Source: Ichthyophis bannanicus | Lineage: Eukaryota > Chordata > Amphibia > Gymnophiona > Ichthyophiidae | Reading direction: 5' to 3' | NCBI GenBank assembly: GCA_033557465.1 | Contig: CM066043.1 | Span: forward strand, 112,024,278-112,088,277 | Length of the DNA: 64,000 nucleotides | Part shown: one piece after another, positions 21,556 through 33,365 of the stretch | How the letters are laid out: each line of letters starts with the position of its first letter | Numbering within the stretch: position 1 is the stretch's first letter | Translations under genes and position numbers: made by a program | The notes under the pieces: model-generated | Told to the model about the DNA's origin: nothing | The model's database searches: none | The model's input: the letters and a program-made list of their open reading frames with translations, nothing else

Positions 21556-22205
21556 AGCTTCCCTTAAGCAAGCTTCCATCAGGCCCTTTCTAAGAAAAAA
21601 ACAAAACCCTCAGCAGACCCTTCAGCACCAGCATCTTATCGACCTATTTCCAGTATCCCCTTCCTAGCCAAAATCATCAAAAAGGATGTGCCACTTCAGA
21701 CCCAGGACTTCATAAATACCCACGCCCCTCTTGACTGTCATCAACAAGGAGTCAAGCCTTTTCACAACATCAAAACGCTTCTGGCTTCCCTCCTGGATAC
21801 TTTGATCAAAGGCACACAGAAAATCACCCAAGGATTCATTCTCATCTTTATGACGTCTGCAACCTTCGACTCCCACACTCTTCTAATTGCATGGCTCCAT
21901 TCAGTTGTCTCAGAGGTACAACTCTACAGTGATTTTGATCATACCTATCCAACTGATCCCAACAAGTCAGAATTGGAAACAAAACCTCCAAACCTTTTGA
22001 ACTACAAGGATTACCTCAGGCTCTGCATTATCATCACTTCTTTTTAAAATCTTCATCCAGCCCCTATGTAAAAAACATACAGAAGCACAAAACACTCAGA
22101 CACCTTAGCCCCCTACTGGATCAAAATGACTTCAGAAGTGTCTGCCAAGCACTTATCACCCCCATTCTAGACTACGCAAACATAATTTACCAGGGGCTCC
22201 CATAA

Positions 22206-22390
22206 AGCATAGTTACTCACCTGTAACAGGTGATCTCTGGGAACAGCAGGAATTTAGTCCTCACATATGGGTATCGTCGGTACCGACGGAGCATGCGCGG
22301 GAACGCTCCCCAGCGTCCAATTAGAACGCTTTTGGGAGCATCCCACAGCGCCTGCGTGCTGCCTTCCCGCCTTTTCCAAATGCCTCTCTC
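22206..22390 (-). repeat. DIRS C right inverted terminal repeat
   Basis: Contains CACCTGTAACAGGTG near the tip and, in element sense, CAG|GTGAGT (complement of 22,215-22,223). An AG-rich run (about 22,410-22,450) lies between it and the ICR. Confidence 0.85.
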
Positions 22391-22485
22391 CAGTTGAGTT
22401 TTAGAGCTGAGACAAAGAGAGAGAGAGCGAGGGAAAGGAAAAGAGAGCTATAGAGAGATACAACTCCTAGGGGAGGTGGGTGGGT

Positions 22486-22590
22486 TGTGAGGACTAAATT
22501 ACTGCTGTTCCCGGAGATCACCTGTTACAGGTGAGCAACTATGCTATCTCCAGGAACAAGCAGGAATGTAGTCATCACAAATGGGGACTC
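22486..22590. repeat. DIRS C internal complementary region
   Basis: 22,486-22,545 is complementary to the right tip. 22,546-22,590 is complementary to the left tip near 27,805-27,846. The joint reads GCT|ATCTCC, as expected if right tip AGC... and left tip ...GGAGAT were fused. Confidence 0.82.
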
Positions 22591-22689
22591 CCTAGCTTTA
22601 GGTGCCAGGGAGAGACCCCAGAGGTTGTGTGTCCCTGAAAAGGGCTCCACTTCCCCCCATGGATCTCTGGCATCCTACCAGGGATGGTG

Positions 22690-24260
22690 GGTAGGAGTTG
22701 ATTAGGTATGGAACAGGTGTTTGAGAACAGCCTGACCAAACAAGGCATCCCGGCGGGAATCCTTGGCTGTGAAGGTATGAACCGAGGCCCAAGTGGCTGC
22801 TCGACAGATGTCATCAATAGACACAGAGTTCAGATGAGCCATTGAGGCTGCCATGGCTCTCACACTGTGAGCTGTGACATGGCCCTCCAGAGAAAGGTCC
22901 TTACTCTGATAGGCGAAAGAAATACACTGAGCAATCCAGTTAGATAGTGTTCTCTTGGAGACTGGAAATGAGAAGGATCAAAAGCAACAAAGAGTTGAGG
23001 ACTTCCTATGTTGCTGAGTTCTTTGTAAGTAAAAAGCTAAAGCTCTTTTACAGACCAAGGTATGAAGATTCCTCTCTGCATTTGATGCATGAGGTCCTGG
23101 AAAAAAGACAGGTAGGTAGACCTCTTGGTTAAGATGAAAAGGCGAGACCACCTTAGGCATAAAGTGTGGATGAGTCCTAAGGACTACCTTGTCATGATGG
23201 AACCTTGTATAAGGTGGATTAGCTACTAGTGCTTGCAAATCACTAATGCGGCGTGCTGATATGATTGCAATGAGAAAGATAACCTTCCAAGAAAGAAATT
23301 TCAAGGAGGTGGTAGCTAATGGTTCAAAAGGTGGGTTCATGAGCTGCCCAGGAACCAGGTTTAAGTCCCATGCCACCGGAGGTGGTCTAATGGGAGACTT
23401 AGTTAGAAGGAGGCCTCTCATAAATCTTGCTATAAGAGGATGAGAGGAAATAGGTTGTCCAGTTAGAGGTTTAAGAGAAGCTGCAATAGCACTCAAATGG
23501 ACTCTTACTGAATTTGTCTTAAGGCCTGCATTAGACAAATGGAGGAGATACTCCAGCAAAGATTCCAGAGGTATCGCAAGGGGTTAAGACCCTTTTCCGA
23601 ACACCAAATAGTAAACCTTTTCCACTTGAAAGCATAAGAACGTCCAGTGGAAGGTTTTCTGGAAGCATAAAGAACATCTTTCACTTGCTGAGAAAGATGA
23701 AGATCTTGGAGATCTAGGCCTTCAGCAACCAAGCCCTGAGATGCAGAGACTGGGGATTGGGATGCCATAACATTCCGTTCTCCTGAGATAGGAGATCTGG
23801 AGCAGACCCTAACTCCAGGGAGGGAGCTTGAGAGAGATGTAGAAGCAGAGGGTATCACACTTGCCGTGGCCAATGTGGGGCTATGAGAATCATGTGGCCT
23901 CTGTCTCTCTGAAGCTTGAACAGGGTTTTGGGAATTAGGGGAATGGGTGGAAAGGCATACAGGAAGTCTTGAACCCAGTAAAGGAGGAAAGCATCCCTGG
24001 CCTGAGCCCCCTGAGCCGGAATTCTGGAACAGAACCGGGGAAGTTTGGCATTCCACGGACTTGCAAAGAGGTCTATGTCCGGGGTTCCCCAAAGTTGAAA
24101 TATCCTGGTCACCTGGTCTGCATGCAGAGACCACTCGTGTGGAAGCAGAACTCGACTGAGTCTGTCCGCCCAAGAGTTTTGAATGCCTGGAAGATATACT
24201 GCCAGCAGATGAATCTGATGCTCTCTGGCGAGGGCCCTTAGTCGCAAAGCTTTGTTGCAA
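22690..24260 (-). pseudogene. DIRS C tyrosine recombinase, catalytic Tyr deleted
   Basis: Reads in three frames. 23,505-24,260 holds the N-terminal and core-binding region (QQVKDVLYASRKPSTGRSY). 22,978-23,559 holds the core and SARRISDL. 22,690-22,975 holds HSVRAMAAS and ICRAATWAS. Frameshifts lie near 23,560 and 22,985. At about 22,764 the reading goes VHTFTA directly to KDSRR, whereas copy G has HYCLD between them. An in-frame 15-base deletion has removed the nucleophilic tyrosine. Confidence 0.82.
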
Positions 24261-25918
24261 AGCGACAGAGAACCTGTTTCCCCCTGCTTGTTCACATAGA
24301 ACATGGCTACTTGATTGTCCGTATGAATGAGGACTGTCTTATAGCTGAGCAGGGAGTGGAACACTCACAGAGCCAGGAAAATTGCTCTGAGTTCCAAGAG
24401 ATTGATATGCAGACAACTCTCTTGAGGAGACCAGGTGCCCTGGGTAGAGTAGTCTTGCAGATGAGCTCCCCAACCCTCTGGAGAAGCATCTGTTGTAAGA
24501 GTTGTTTGGGGTAAGGGCTGTTGAAAGGGGGACCTCAACAACAGGTTTTGAGTGGACGTCCACCATTGGAGAGACAAAATGAGGCGACTTGTGTTTGCTA
24601 TTTTGTCTGACAGACACCCTGATGCCTGGGTCCATTGGGTGGATAAAGTCCACTGAGCTGCCCCCATGTGGAGGCGAGCATATGGAACCACATGCACGGT
24701 GGATGCCATGTGGCCCAGCAACTGCAACATTTCTCGAGCAGTTAGATGAGGCTTTAGCACTGCTTGAGAAGCTAACTGCACCAAGCGAAGGCAACAGGCC
24801 TGGGGAAGATAGGCCCTTGCCCTTGTGGTATCCAGAAGAGTTCCTATGAACCCTAAAGACTGAGTGGGAATCAGACTTGATTTAGGGATGTTTATTACCA
24901 GCCCTAAATACTGAAGGATACGCATTGTGCAGGATAGAGAAGTCTTGGCCTCTGACTGTGTTGGAGCGCGAATGAGCCAGTCGTCCAAGTAGGGGACGAC
25001 GAATATTCCTAGAGTGCGGAGAAATGCTGCTACCACAGCCATGCATTTCATGAACACCCTTGGTGCTGAGGCCAGACCAAAAGGAAGCACCCTGTATTGG
25101 TAGTGCTTTCCTTGAAAAAGGAACTGAAGGAACCTTCTGTGGTTTGGATGGATGAGGACATGGGTGTACGCATCCTTGAGATCTAGAGAACAAGCCAATC
25201 TTGCTTCTGAAGGTATGGAAGCAGAGCTCAGAAAAATCATCTTGAATTTCTCCTTGACAAGGAATTTGTTCAATTCTCTGAGATCTAAGACAGGTCTGTA
25301 TCCCCCTGTTTTCTTTGGGATAAGAAAGTAAGAGGAATAGAACCCTGTGCCCTGTTGATGAAGAGGCACTTCTTCTATTGCCCCTTGGGCAAGAAGGATG
25401 GCAACCTCTTGACCTAACAGGTTGATGAGAGAGGTCAGAGAATTGAACTGCTTCACTATTGTGTGAGGGGGCATGCTTGAAAAATGAAGTTTGTACCCCT
25501 CCTTTATGATGGAGAGTGTCCAATGCTCTGCTGTTATTTGCCCCCATCTGGGGGCAAAATGACATAACCTTCCTGGAATGGTGGACGTTTCTGGTCCTTC
25601 CAGAACCAGAAAGGCTAAGTTCTCTAGCTGAAAGTCAAAGGCCCTGAGGAGGCTGAGGCTGCTGGGCCGGTGGAGGCCTAGGAGCCTTTGCTTTCTTCTG
25701 TTTGGGTGGTTGCTGACGTTTGGTTGAAAACTGACCTGCAGAAGATGCCTGCTGACCATAAGCAGGATAAAATCTTTTCTTTTTAGAAAAATATGTTTTC
25801 TTGAACAACTTCTTTCTAACAGGATCAGCAGTGGACTTGGATAGTCTATCCAAGGTGGAATTTTCAGCATCCATTTCATTGGCTTTTTCTTGCCAATCTT
25901 TACCAAACAGGTTCTCAC
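23855..25918 (-). pseudogene. DIRS C reverse transcriptase-RNase H, one stop
   Basis: One frame of about 687 codons with a single TGA at 24,365-24,367, just after ELRAIFLAL in RNase H. RT motifs LDLKDAY, LPFGLASAP and YLDDW are intact. RNase H has LTTDAS before the stop and HTDNQVAMFYVNKQG after it. The C-terminal extension (LPGIQNSWADRLSR, IDLFASP, YAFPPIPL) is complete. Unlike A, there is no frameshift at the NKQG site. Confidence 0.88.
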
Positions 25919-27456
25919 CAGTACAAGGGATATTTCCCAATTTATCTTGTACCCAGAGCTCTAAATCAGATGCCCGGAGCCAAGCAATTCTACGTGCACC
26001 TATGGCAATAGCCGAGGTTCTGCTTATACACTCAAAACAGTCAAAGGCTGCACGGTTGGAGAATTTAGAGACATCTTGGGCATGTTTGACCCAAGTGAGA
26101 AAATCCTGTCTTTTATCCTCAGAAATGAAAGGACTTAAAGTCTGTAAATTATCTGTGACCTCCTTTAGGAACATTCCCATGTAGAGACTATAGGAACTGA
26201 TTCTTGCAGCAAGCATGGAAGCTTGAAAGACTTCGTCCAAAAGCATCCAGGGTTCTGCATTCACGTCCTGGAGGATTAGAGGCATGTCTTTTTGCACTTC
26301 TAATCCTTCTCATAGCTGACTCCACCACAATAAAGTGGTGAGGAAGCTGAGTCTTGTGGAACCCAGGACAAGGAGGGACACGATACATAGTATCTAACCT
26401 ACGAGAATGAGGAGAGGTGGTAAGAGGTGTTTCCCACATCCTCAGCATGAGATCATATAGAATCTCATGAATGGGTAAGGTAGCTGCCTCCTTAGGAGTT
26501 TTGGGATATTGTAAAATTTCTAACTTCTTGGCCCTTGGCTCTGTTTCAGGGGCCACAGTAATGGACAGGCCCCGACCCACCTCTCTGATGAAGTCTTGGA
26601 AAGACATGTCCTCTGGAGGACACATCCTGCGTTTAGGGGAGAAGGACTCCTCTGGAAGAAGCATCACTGCATCGACAGAACTCTCAGAATCCTCAGATTC
26701 TTCTGAGGACTCGAAGTATCGTCTGTCCGGATGCTCCTGCAGAGCCCGATACCCGTACCAACCAAGGTCGGTACCGAAAATAACCAGTACCGGAGAATCG
26801 GTACCAGCGGGCATCGGAGGACAGAGTACCAGCATAGCAGACGCCGATGCCAGTGCCAGTGCCAGTACTGGTGGAGTTGTCTGTCGCGGTACCAAGGGTG
26901 TCGATGCCGCAAGGAAAGCCGCCAGACTGCTTTCCACGGTCAGAATTCTCTGGTCCATGGACGTCACCAATACCTGGATGTCGGTATCGGTGGAAGCCAC
27001 TGGTACCCCAGAGCATGGCACCAGGAGATCTGTCGAGGCCGAGCCATCTAGAACATCCTGGAACCTCGATAACGCTTTGGAAGCCGAAGCCTCACGCCGG
27101 GGTAATTTTGCCGGTGCAGAATCCTCGAGGGCAATGCCAGAGGCATCTCGATGCTTAGAAGGAGATCTACCCTTCGAGGACCAGCTGGATTTATGTTTAG
27201 TTACCTGAGATCCACGGGGGGAAGAAGCAGCCCTGGAAGACATTGATGCCACCAAAGCCGCATCAGAGGGAAACAGGGTACTGAGCTTGGCAGCTCGGTT
27301 CTGCCGACCTCTTTTAGACATCATGGCACAGGACACACAATCCGTGATGTAGTGGTCAGGACCTAAACATTTTAAACACCATTCATGGGTGTCGGTGACG
27401 GAAATGGTACCGCCACACTTGGTGCACATTTTAAAACCTGAGGCAGGTTTTTCCAT
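25635..27456 (-). pseudogene. DIRS C gag, one frameshift
   Basis: The N-terminal 422 codons (from 27,456) start with the finger CTKC...TDTHEWCLKCLGPDH. The frame breaks near 26,235 after LDAFGR and resumes as VFQASMLAARI (25,635-26,297), ending in a Lys/Pro/Gln-rich tail. The middle region is dense in GGTACC and CGGTACCG words, also the core of this subfamily's terminal palindrome. Confidence 0.85.
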
Positions 27457-27659
27457 GTTAAGGAAAGTTTTTTGGGCCTAAGGCCCAAAAAGGCGGGTGC
27501 ACCAGAAGAAAATGGAAAAAACCAGATTTTTTTTTTTTTTTGCAATAGGAAAAGAAAGACCGGCGGTACCGGTAGAGCGTCGAAGAAGGCAGACGCAACC
27601 ACAAAAAGAAATAAAGAAAAAGAAAAAGAAAATTCTTCTGCGGTGACAGGAACACGACC

Positions 27660-27846
27660 TGCTGGCTCCGCGGAAAAAGAAGAACTGGAGTGAGGCAGTT
27701 GGGAAAGGCGGGAAGGCAGCACGCAGGCGCTGTGGGATGCTCCCAAAAGCGTTCTAATTGGACGCTGGGGAGCATTCCCGCGCAGGCTCCGTCGGTACCG
27801 ACGATACCCATATGTGATGACTACATTCCTGCTTGTTCCTGGAGAT
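27660..27846 (-). repeat. DIRS C left inverted terminal repeat
   Basis: Inverted partner of 22,206-22,390, ending TTGTTCCTGGAGAT. 27,457-27,659 is an A-rich leader (T16 run near 27,525) with no gene. Confidence 0.8.
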
Positions 27847-28453
27847 TTAAGTTTACTTCCATTACAGCTTGCTCTAAATGCAGCAGCCAGAATAATCACA
27901 GGCACCGGTCCACAAGAGCATGTCACCCCCACCCTGAAACAGCTTCACTGACTTCCCCCATCCACATGAGAATTAAATACAAAGTTTCCCTAACTATATT
28001 TAAGACCATTCACCACCTCTTGGCAAACATTTGTTGCTCTCTTCTGCAACCTCCTCTCAACAAGAGTGAGAAGATCAACTAATCACAACCTCCTATTAGT
28101 CCCAAGTGCTTTCACCTACTCCAACTCCACCACGACCAGCAGAGCCTTCTCCTTCTATGCCGCCACCATCTGGAATTCCCTCACACCAGAAATACACTCA
28201 CTCACAGACCTAGTAGAATTCTGCCATAAACTAAAAACCCTCCTTTTCCTGGAGCATTTTGGACCAGACTCTTAACTGTCCACCCACCATATCTTTATGT
28301 CCACACCCAACCCCTACTCTGCTCTGTGTAAATTGTTATATACATAGTGTTTAGCTTCATTTACTGTTAGCCATGTTCTGTTAGTTCCATGTACACTGCT
28401 CTGACTTGTAGTTACAGCAGTATAGAAAAGTTTCTAAATAAATAAATAAATTG

Positions 28454-28958
28454 GATTCCATCGCCATAAGGTCCATACTGTGTGGCCCCCAACAGTGAAC
28501 TATGCGACGTTACGCCCACATTGCTAGTTCCCACACTCCCAGATCCAAAGCACGTCAATTGAGAAAATATGCTCTGACATTCTCCTCTCCTGCTAAGTGT
28601 TATGCCAATAAGGTTTGAAGATGGCGCTTGGCCCAAGGAAACAGGAGGGCCATTTCTTGGGAAACTCCTGCATTTCTGGTTACCTCTGGCGATTGACATA
28701 CGCCACTGCTGTGGCATTGTCCAAGAGCATTATTACTACCCGACCTAGAAGAAAGTGCTGAAACACTCACAGGGCCAAGTGAATGGCTCTGGCCACCAGC
28801 TGGTTGATTGCCCAACATGCCTCCCTGGAGGTCCACCGCCCCTTAACCAAGTGACCCAAGCAGTAAGCCCCCCCAGTTGGACACAATGGCATCTGTTATC
28901 ACCACAGTCCAAATCCAAGTTTCCAACGGCACCCCCCAGAAAAACTTGTCTGCACAGC
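28454..28958 (-). pseudogene. DIRS D RNase H remnant
   Basis: On the minus strand near 28,690-28,750 the reading gives MLLDNATAVAYVNRQ, the RNase H block equivalent to TDNQVAMFYVNKQ. The Asn-Ala-Thr wording fits a subfamily distinct from A. Surroundings are decayed. Confidence 0.65.
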
Positions 28959-29579
28959 TGTATTGCCTAGGAGTCTATTAAATTCAAAATCAATCAACCA
29001 CACATGCATGGTATTTAATAAGCTATTTAATATGACAATTAGCTTGACAATAAGTTAGTGATATTACAATGACCATGACAATAAAACAATTGATGTTGCA
29101 TCTCCAAACTCCCTGTCCCTTACAATTACAAAACAATGCGTCACCAAACTGTCATCATCGCAGCCCATTTTTAACATCAGCTGGGAGAGCCTCAGCGAAG
29201 GCTGGAGAAATGTCTGGGATTCTTCACGCATTGGCATGCGCCTGGCCAAGCGGATATCTACTCTCTAACTGTTCTGGATTTTCTCTCTCTTTTTATAGGC
29301 TGTAACAAATGTGTCGCAACTGGACCACATGACTCCTCACATGAGTTTTTCCCTACAGATATTCTCCACCCCATACACCTTTGCTCAACAGTAATTTGAC
29401 CAGTCCTTCTCCAGCCTTTGTTTGTTCTCCGAGTTAATAAACAATTCTGGTCAGTCATTCCCTACAGCTTTGGTCTCCTGGCTAGTAAACAGCTGGCTCA
29501 GCATGATTCCTTATATATGGGATGGCTCAAAAGTTCAATATTCCTTGCTGATCCAAATAAATCTTTAATTAGTAATACA
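28959..29579 (-). repeat. Solo LTR, 621 bp, 5-bp target duplication
   Basis: Starts TGTATTGCC and ends AGTAATACA, so the tips form TGTATT/AATACA. The direct repeat ACAGC flanks it (28,954-28,958 and 29,580-29,584). It interrupts DIRS D between RNase H and RT. On the minus strand a TATA-like CCTATAAAAAG sits near 29,293-29,303, supporting that orientation. There is no internal coding region. It resembles no other LTR in the window; Gypsy or retroviral origin is undecided. Confidence 0.8.
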
Positions 29580-29584
29580 ACAGC

Positions 29585-30340
29585 CCTACCAGCAAAGGCT
29601 GGTCACTATCGCTGAAGATATAGGAAGATGCACGCTGCAATCCTGAGAGGAGGGAGACCAGTGATCCAAAAGGGCCAGCTGTAAGGGATGCATGTGTGCC
29701 CACGCTCAAGGGACCAACTCCAGAGTAGCAGCCATGGAGCCGAACAACTGCAGGTAATCCCATGCTCTGGGTTTCCTGCAGTCCTGAAAGGCTAGGAGCT
29801 GAGACTGAAACTTGAACCAACATCTTCCCTTCCTAAATATCAAACTTCGCCCCCAGGAACTCCAAGGTCTGAGATGGCTGCAAATGGGCCTTTGGCATGG
29901 CTTACTACACAGGCAAGGCTCTTGAGGAACTGGAGCATCCGAGCAATCGCCCACCAATCCTCCAACTGCTGTCCAAGGAGGGATCCACAAAGATGCCTTC
30001 TCGACGTAGCGCCGTTGTCACAGTCACCACCATGATGTTTAAAAAGGTCCGAGGAGCAGTGGCTAAACCAAACGGCAAGGCACAGAAATGGAAATGCTGG
30101 TGATCCTCCCAAATGGAAATATGAAAGTAGGTCAGAGCAAGGTCTGAGGGGGTGGGGAACTCCCCTTTTCAAACCACCTGAATGACAGATGGCAACGTCT
30201 CCATATGAAACCTGGTGACCTGTAAGCAGGCATCGATGCCCTTCAAATCGAGAATAGGATGGAAGGCACCTGTTCGGTATGATGAAGTAAATAAAATATC
30301 TCCCCATCCCCCACTCAGCAGGTGGAAAGAGAAGAATCGC
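29585..30340 (-). pseudogene. DIRS D reverse transcriptase remnant
   Basis: Minus-strand palm-like text (FHFCALPFGLATAPRTF in mixed frames near 30,040-30,100) with no intact YLDDW. Frames are interrupted. 30,341-30,600 has no recognisable coding and may be decayed DIRS D. Confidence 0.55.
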
Positions 30341-30599
30341 CTAGAGATGAAGTAAACATTGTAGTTTGGATTTTACTACAGCTCACTTGGCCTCAGAACT
30401 GCATGGAGACAACACAAATGCATCTCACACAGGCTCCGTGCAGTCAAAACATAACCTTGCCTGATGATGTCATAATCTGACTTTATGCAGGCCCATTCCA
30501 GGTTAAAAAAAACCCCCACAATTTTCCTCTACCTGTAGCACCTCAGAATGGACCCCATCCCCATCAATATGCTAGGCGAGCAGGACTTCAAAGAGATGC

Positions 30600-32338
30600 T
30601 TGGCAAGGTTATGGGGAGATCCAAGATGGCTGCCAGCAGGTTTTGAGCTTCAGCCGCTTTTTCTTTATGGAGAGTAAGAGAAAGGGGAAGCAGGGCGCGC
30701 TGCCCCAGGCTGCCTGCAGACTTCTACCCCCTTACCTTGGGTCCTTTGGATGTTTCTGTTCAGCGACTGGAGCGACAGCCAGGTGGTGGGGACAGTGGCT
30801 CAGTTGAGAGGCGGGTGGAGCCAGGAGGCTCGGCATCTCTACTGAGCGGCAATCTAACGTCTCCTGAGATGCAGCAACCTCAGAAACTACTCTGCCCTGA
30901 TTTAGCTCTTGCAGCTGGTGGGACGTGGGAGTCTCCTGTTGGTGATTCTTCGACGTCCCTGCTGGGGATGGAAGGATACACCTATGAAGAGAGGCTAAAA
31001 ACATTAGGGCTCTTCAACCTGGAAAAGAGACTGTTGAGGGGAGATATGATAGAGGTCTATAAATTAATGAATAGAGTTGAACAGGTAAACGCAGATCGAT
31101 TGTTTACACCATCAAAATATAGAAAGATTAGGGGACATGCAATGAAGCTACAGTGTAACTCATTTAAGACTAATAAGAGAAAATAGTTTTTCACTCAATG
31201 TGTAATCAAACTCTGCAATTCGTTACTGGAGGATGTAGTAAAAGCTGTTAGTGTAGCCGGGTTTAAAAAAGGTTTTAACAAGTTTCTGGAGGTAATGGTC
31301 CATAAACCATTATTAAAGGGGACCCGGGAAATCCACTGCTTGCCCCAATATAAGCAATATGGAACCTGTGTCTTTTGGGGAAACTGCTAGGTACTTGTGA
31401 CCTAGATTGGCCACTGCTGGAAATAGAATACTGGGCTTGATGGACCTTGGTCTGACCCTGTATGGCATATCTTATGTTCTTATTCTTATGGCTGATTGCA
31501 GGATTGATGACAAGCGGAAGTGGAGGCTTGCTGGGTCAACTATTGCCAGGGCAGAGTTCTGAGGGTGGAGTTCCTTTGCCGAGGATGAGCGAAGGCAATG
31601 GTTCACTCCCAGTGGAGCCCATAGTCCCTTCAGCACTGCTGGGCAAGGAGCAGGGTGCTTTGGTTTGCTTATTTCCTCTACAACAGCTTGGGCAACTTAC
31701 ATTGGAGTCTATCTGATCTGCTATAAACCAGTTAGGAGAGGCGATCACGAACCAAATGCAAGGGATCCAAGGGCAGGTACAAGTGAACTCTGAACTATTA
31801 GCCAAGAATACTGGTGAGAATGGACAGATTAAAGTTGATATAAACATACAATGTTTAAGGGTAAAGTGGTCCATATATTTCCTGACCTGGCTAGGGAGAC
31901 CCAGTGATGCAGGAAAGAGTTTTTAATCCTGTGTCCTCGTGTCTTACAGGTTGGGGGGTTTGTTTTTCCTTAAGTACCCTTACAAGCGTTTGGTAAAGCT
32001 GCAGGGTAATTGCTATGTGTTTCTCTATCCTTCACAATTACTTTCTTTTTTGAATACTAGGGGTCCCAATGGGGGTGGGAATAGGATGAGTTTCCTGCTG
32101 CATTATTAGTGGTTCTAGCTGCAAAATACTGTTATTTCCTTCATTTATTTGATAAGATGTTTTGTTTCCTATTTTTAGATCTCCCTATTTTGTGCACTAG
32201 GGGAGGGGGGCTCCTTTGTTTCATGTATTTTCCTGTTTTTATTTTGTTTCTTATGTGTTGTATTTAATGGAGAGCTCCCATTTCATGTAACTGATGTTAT
32301 AACTTGTAAATTTGTTTGAAATTATAAATAATAAAAAA
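30600..32338 (+). mobile_element. L1-like LINE, internally deleted
   Basis: Begins with ORF1-like text (30,737-30,960). After the inserted CR1 it continues as LTLESIWSAINQLGEAITNQM (spanning two frames near 31,690-31,770), the coiled-coil style of L1 ORF1. From 31,880 it passes straight into an AT-rich 3' UTR ending ATAAATAATAAAAAAGAG at 32,338. ORF2 is absent, so most of the element was lost internally. The left boundary is approximate. Confidence 0.6.
30965..31483 (+). mobile_element. CR1-like LINE 3' fragment inside the L1-like ORF1
   Basis: The ORF2 C-terminus starts at GMEGYTYEERLK with a frame break near 31,185, then the shared 3' UTR (TAGATTGGCCACTGCTGG) and tail ATGTTCTTATTCTTATG. 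ORF1-like coding lies on both sides. It is more diverged than copies at 51 kb and 56 kb. Confidence 0.8.
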
Positions 32339-33365
32339 GAGATACTATCATGAGATCACTGCACCCCATGGAAGGGCGGAGCCTGTTTTGGAGGAGCTGC
32401 CATATGATTTCCCAGGATAGTACCTTGCCAATTTGCAGAGATTTTAGGTTTATCTTCTAGCAAACGCTGTGATTTCACTCTCCCCAAATCCTTAACCAAC
32501 TGCTCAACATCCTCTCCAAAGAGAAGTTTGCCTTTGAAAGGCAACCTAGCTAACCATGCTTTAGAGGATGCATCCGCCGCCCAGATGCAGAGCCAGAGCC
32601 ATCTACACACCATGGTAACTGTCACCACACCAAATGGTAAACGTAGGAGATCATAAAATGCATCCACTAGAAAAGCCAACACCTACTCTAGGTGGGCCAA
32701 GGCAGGGTCCTCTGGCAAAAGTTGGATCCATCCACCACCAGGCCACCACAAACTCAGACCTGAAAGCTGAGAAACCCATTGTCAGCAGACCCTCTAGCTT
32801 CCTATCCTACTCATTACAGACAGCAGTCCCCCCTTTCCATGGGGATGGTGGTACATTTTGTGACCACTGTCACCAAGGCGTCCACCTTAGGAAAACTCAA
32901 TCACTTATCCAAATTCACCTGACATCACATGTAAATCTTACCCAGATGCCGCCCGCTCCTGAGTGACATCTGGCGCATTCCACTCATGGACACCAAATGC
33001 TGAAACTCCTGCAGGAATGGAAATGCTTGCATCGGTCTTCAGACACCCGCCAGGATAGGATCTAATTGAGACTTTGCTTTCTCATCTGGTAGGTTTGCTA
33101 TACGAAAAGTGGTCATAATCTGAGCAATCAAGGCTGGAATCTCATCCTTCCTAAAGAAACAAATATTTAAGGAATTCCCATTATCCTCTCAAAGTGACAA
33201 CTCACCTTCCTCTCGGCTGACGTCACTGACAGAGGTATCTCCATAAAAATTCAAAGCTTGGTTCAGGTCCTCACTCACCTGAGTCATGCCCCTCTGAGAG
33301 CCAGGAGATTACCTTAGGGAGCAATAGGCCCTCATCTCCTGCCCAATCCCGTGACCTTTGACGCT
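32339..33365 (-). pseudogene. DIRS D gag remnant, first part
   Basis: 32,356-32,682 reads as a gag C-terminal domain (ADASSKAWLARLPFKGKLLF then GEDVEQLVKDLG), matching gag proteins of the DIRS/Ngaro type more than A. Frames then decay toward 33,365, where LTR copy 1 starts. Confidence 0.6.

Larger units (their letters stand above)
22206..27846 (-). mobile_element. DIRS C, full-length but defective
   Basis: 5,641 bp with both terminal repeats, ICR and all three coding regions in the A order. It lies between the L2 coding blocks GLP and LQLALNAAARI without a visible target duplication. Its terminal palindrome is CGTCGGTACCGACG (22,275-22,288 and 27,790-27,803) where A has CGTCGGCGCCGACG, so it represents a sister subfamily shared with G. 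Defects: gag frameshift, RNase H stop, two recombinase frameshifts, and loss of the recombinase tyrosine. Confidence 0.9.
21556..28453 (+). mobile_element. L2-like LINE copy 1, split by DIRS C
   Basis: Plus-strand L2-type LINE in two parts, 21,556-22,205 and 27,847-28,453. The first part has RT traces (SYRPISSIPFLAKII) and the late RT motif PILDYANIIYQGLP. After DIRS C the reading continues as QLALNAAARIITG, the next conserved block, so the two parts belong together. The 3' end is a TAAATAAATAAATAAAT run. It is internally decayed, with several frames. Both ends lie in DIRS D. Confidence 0.78.
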
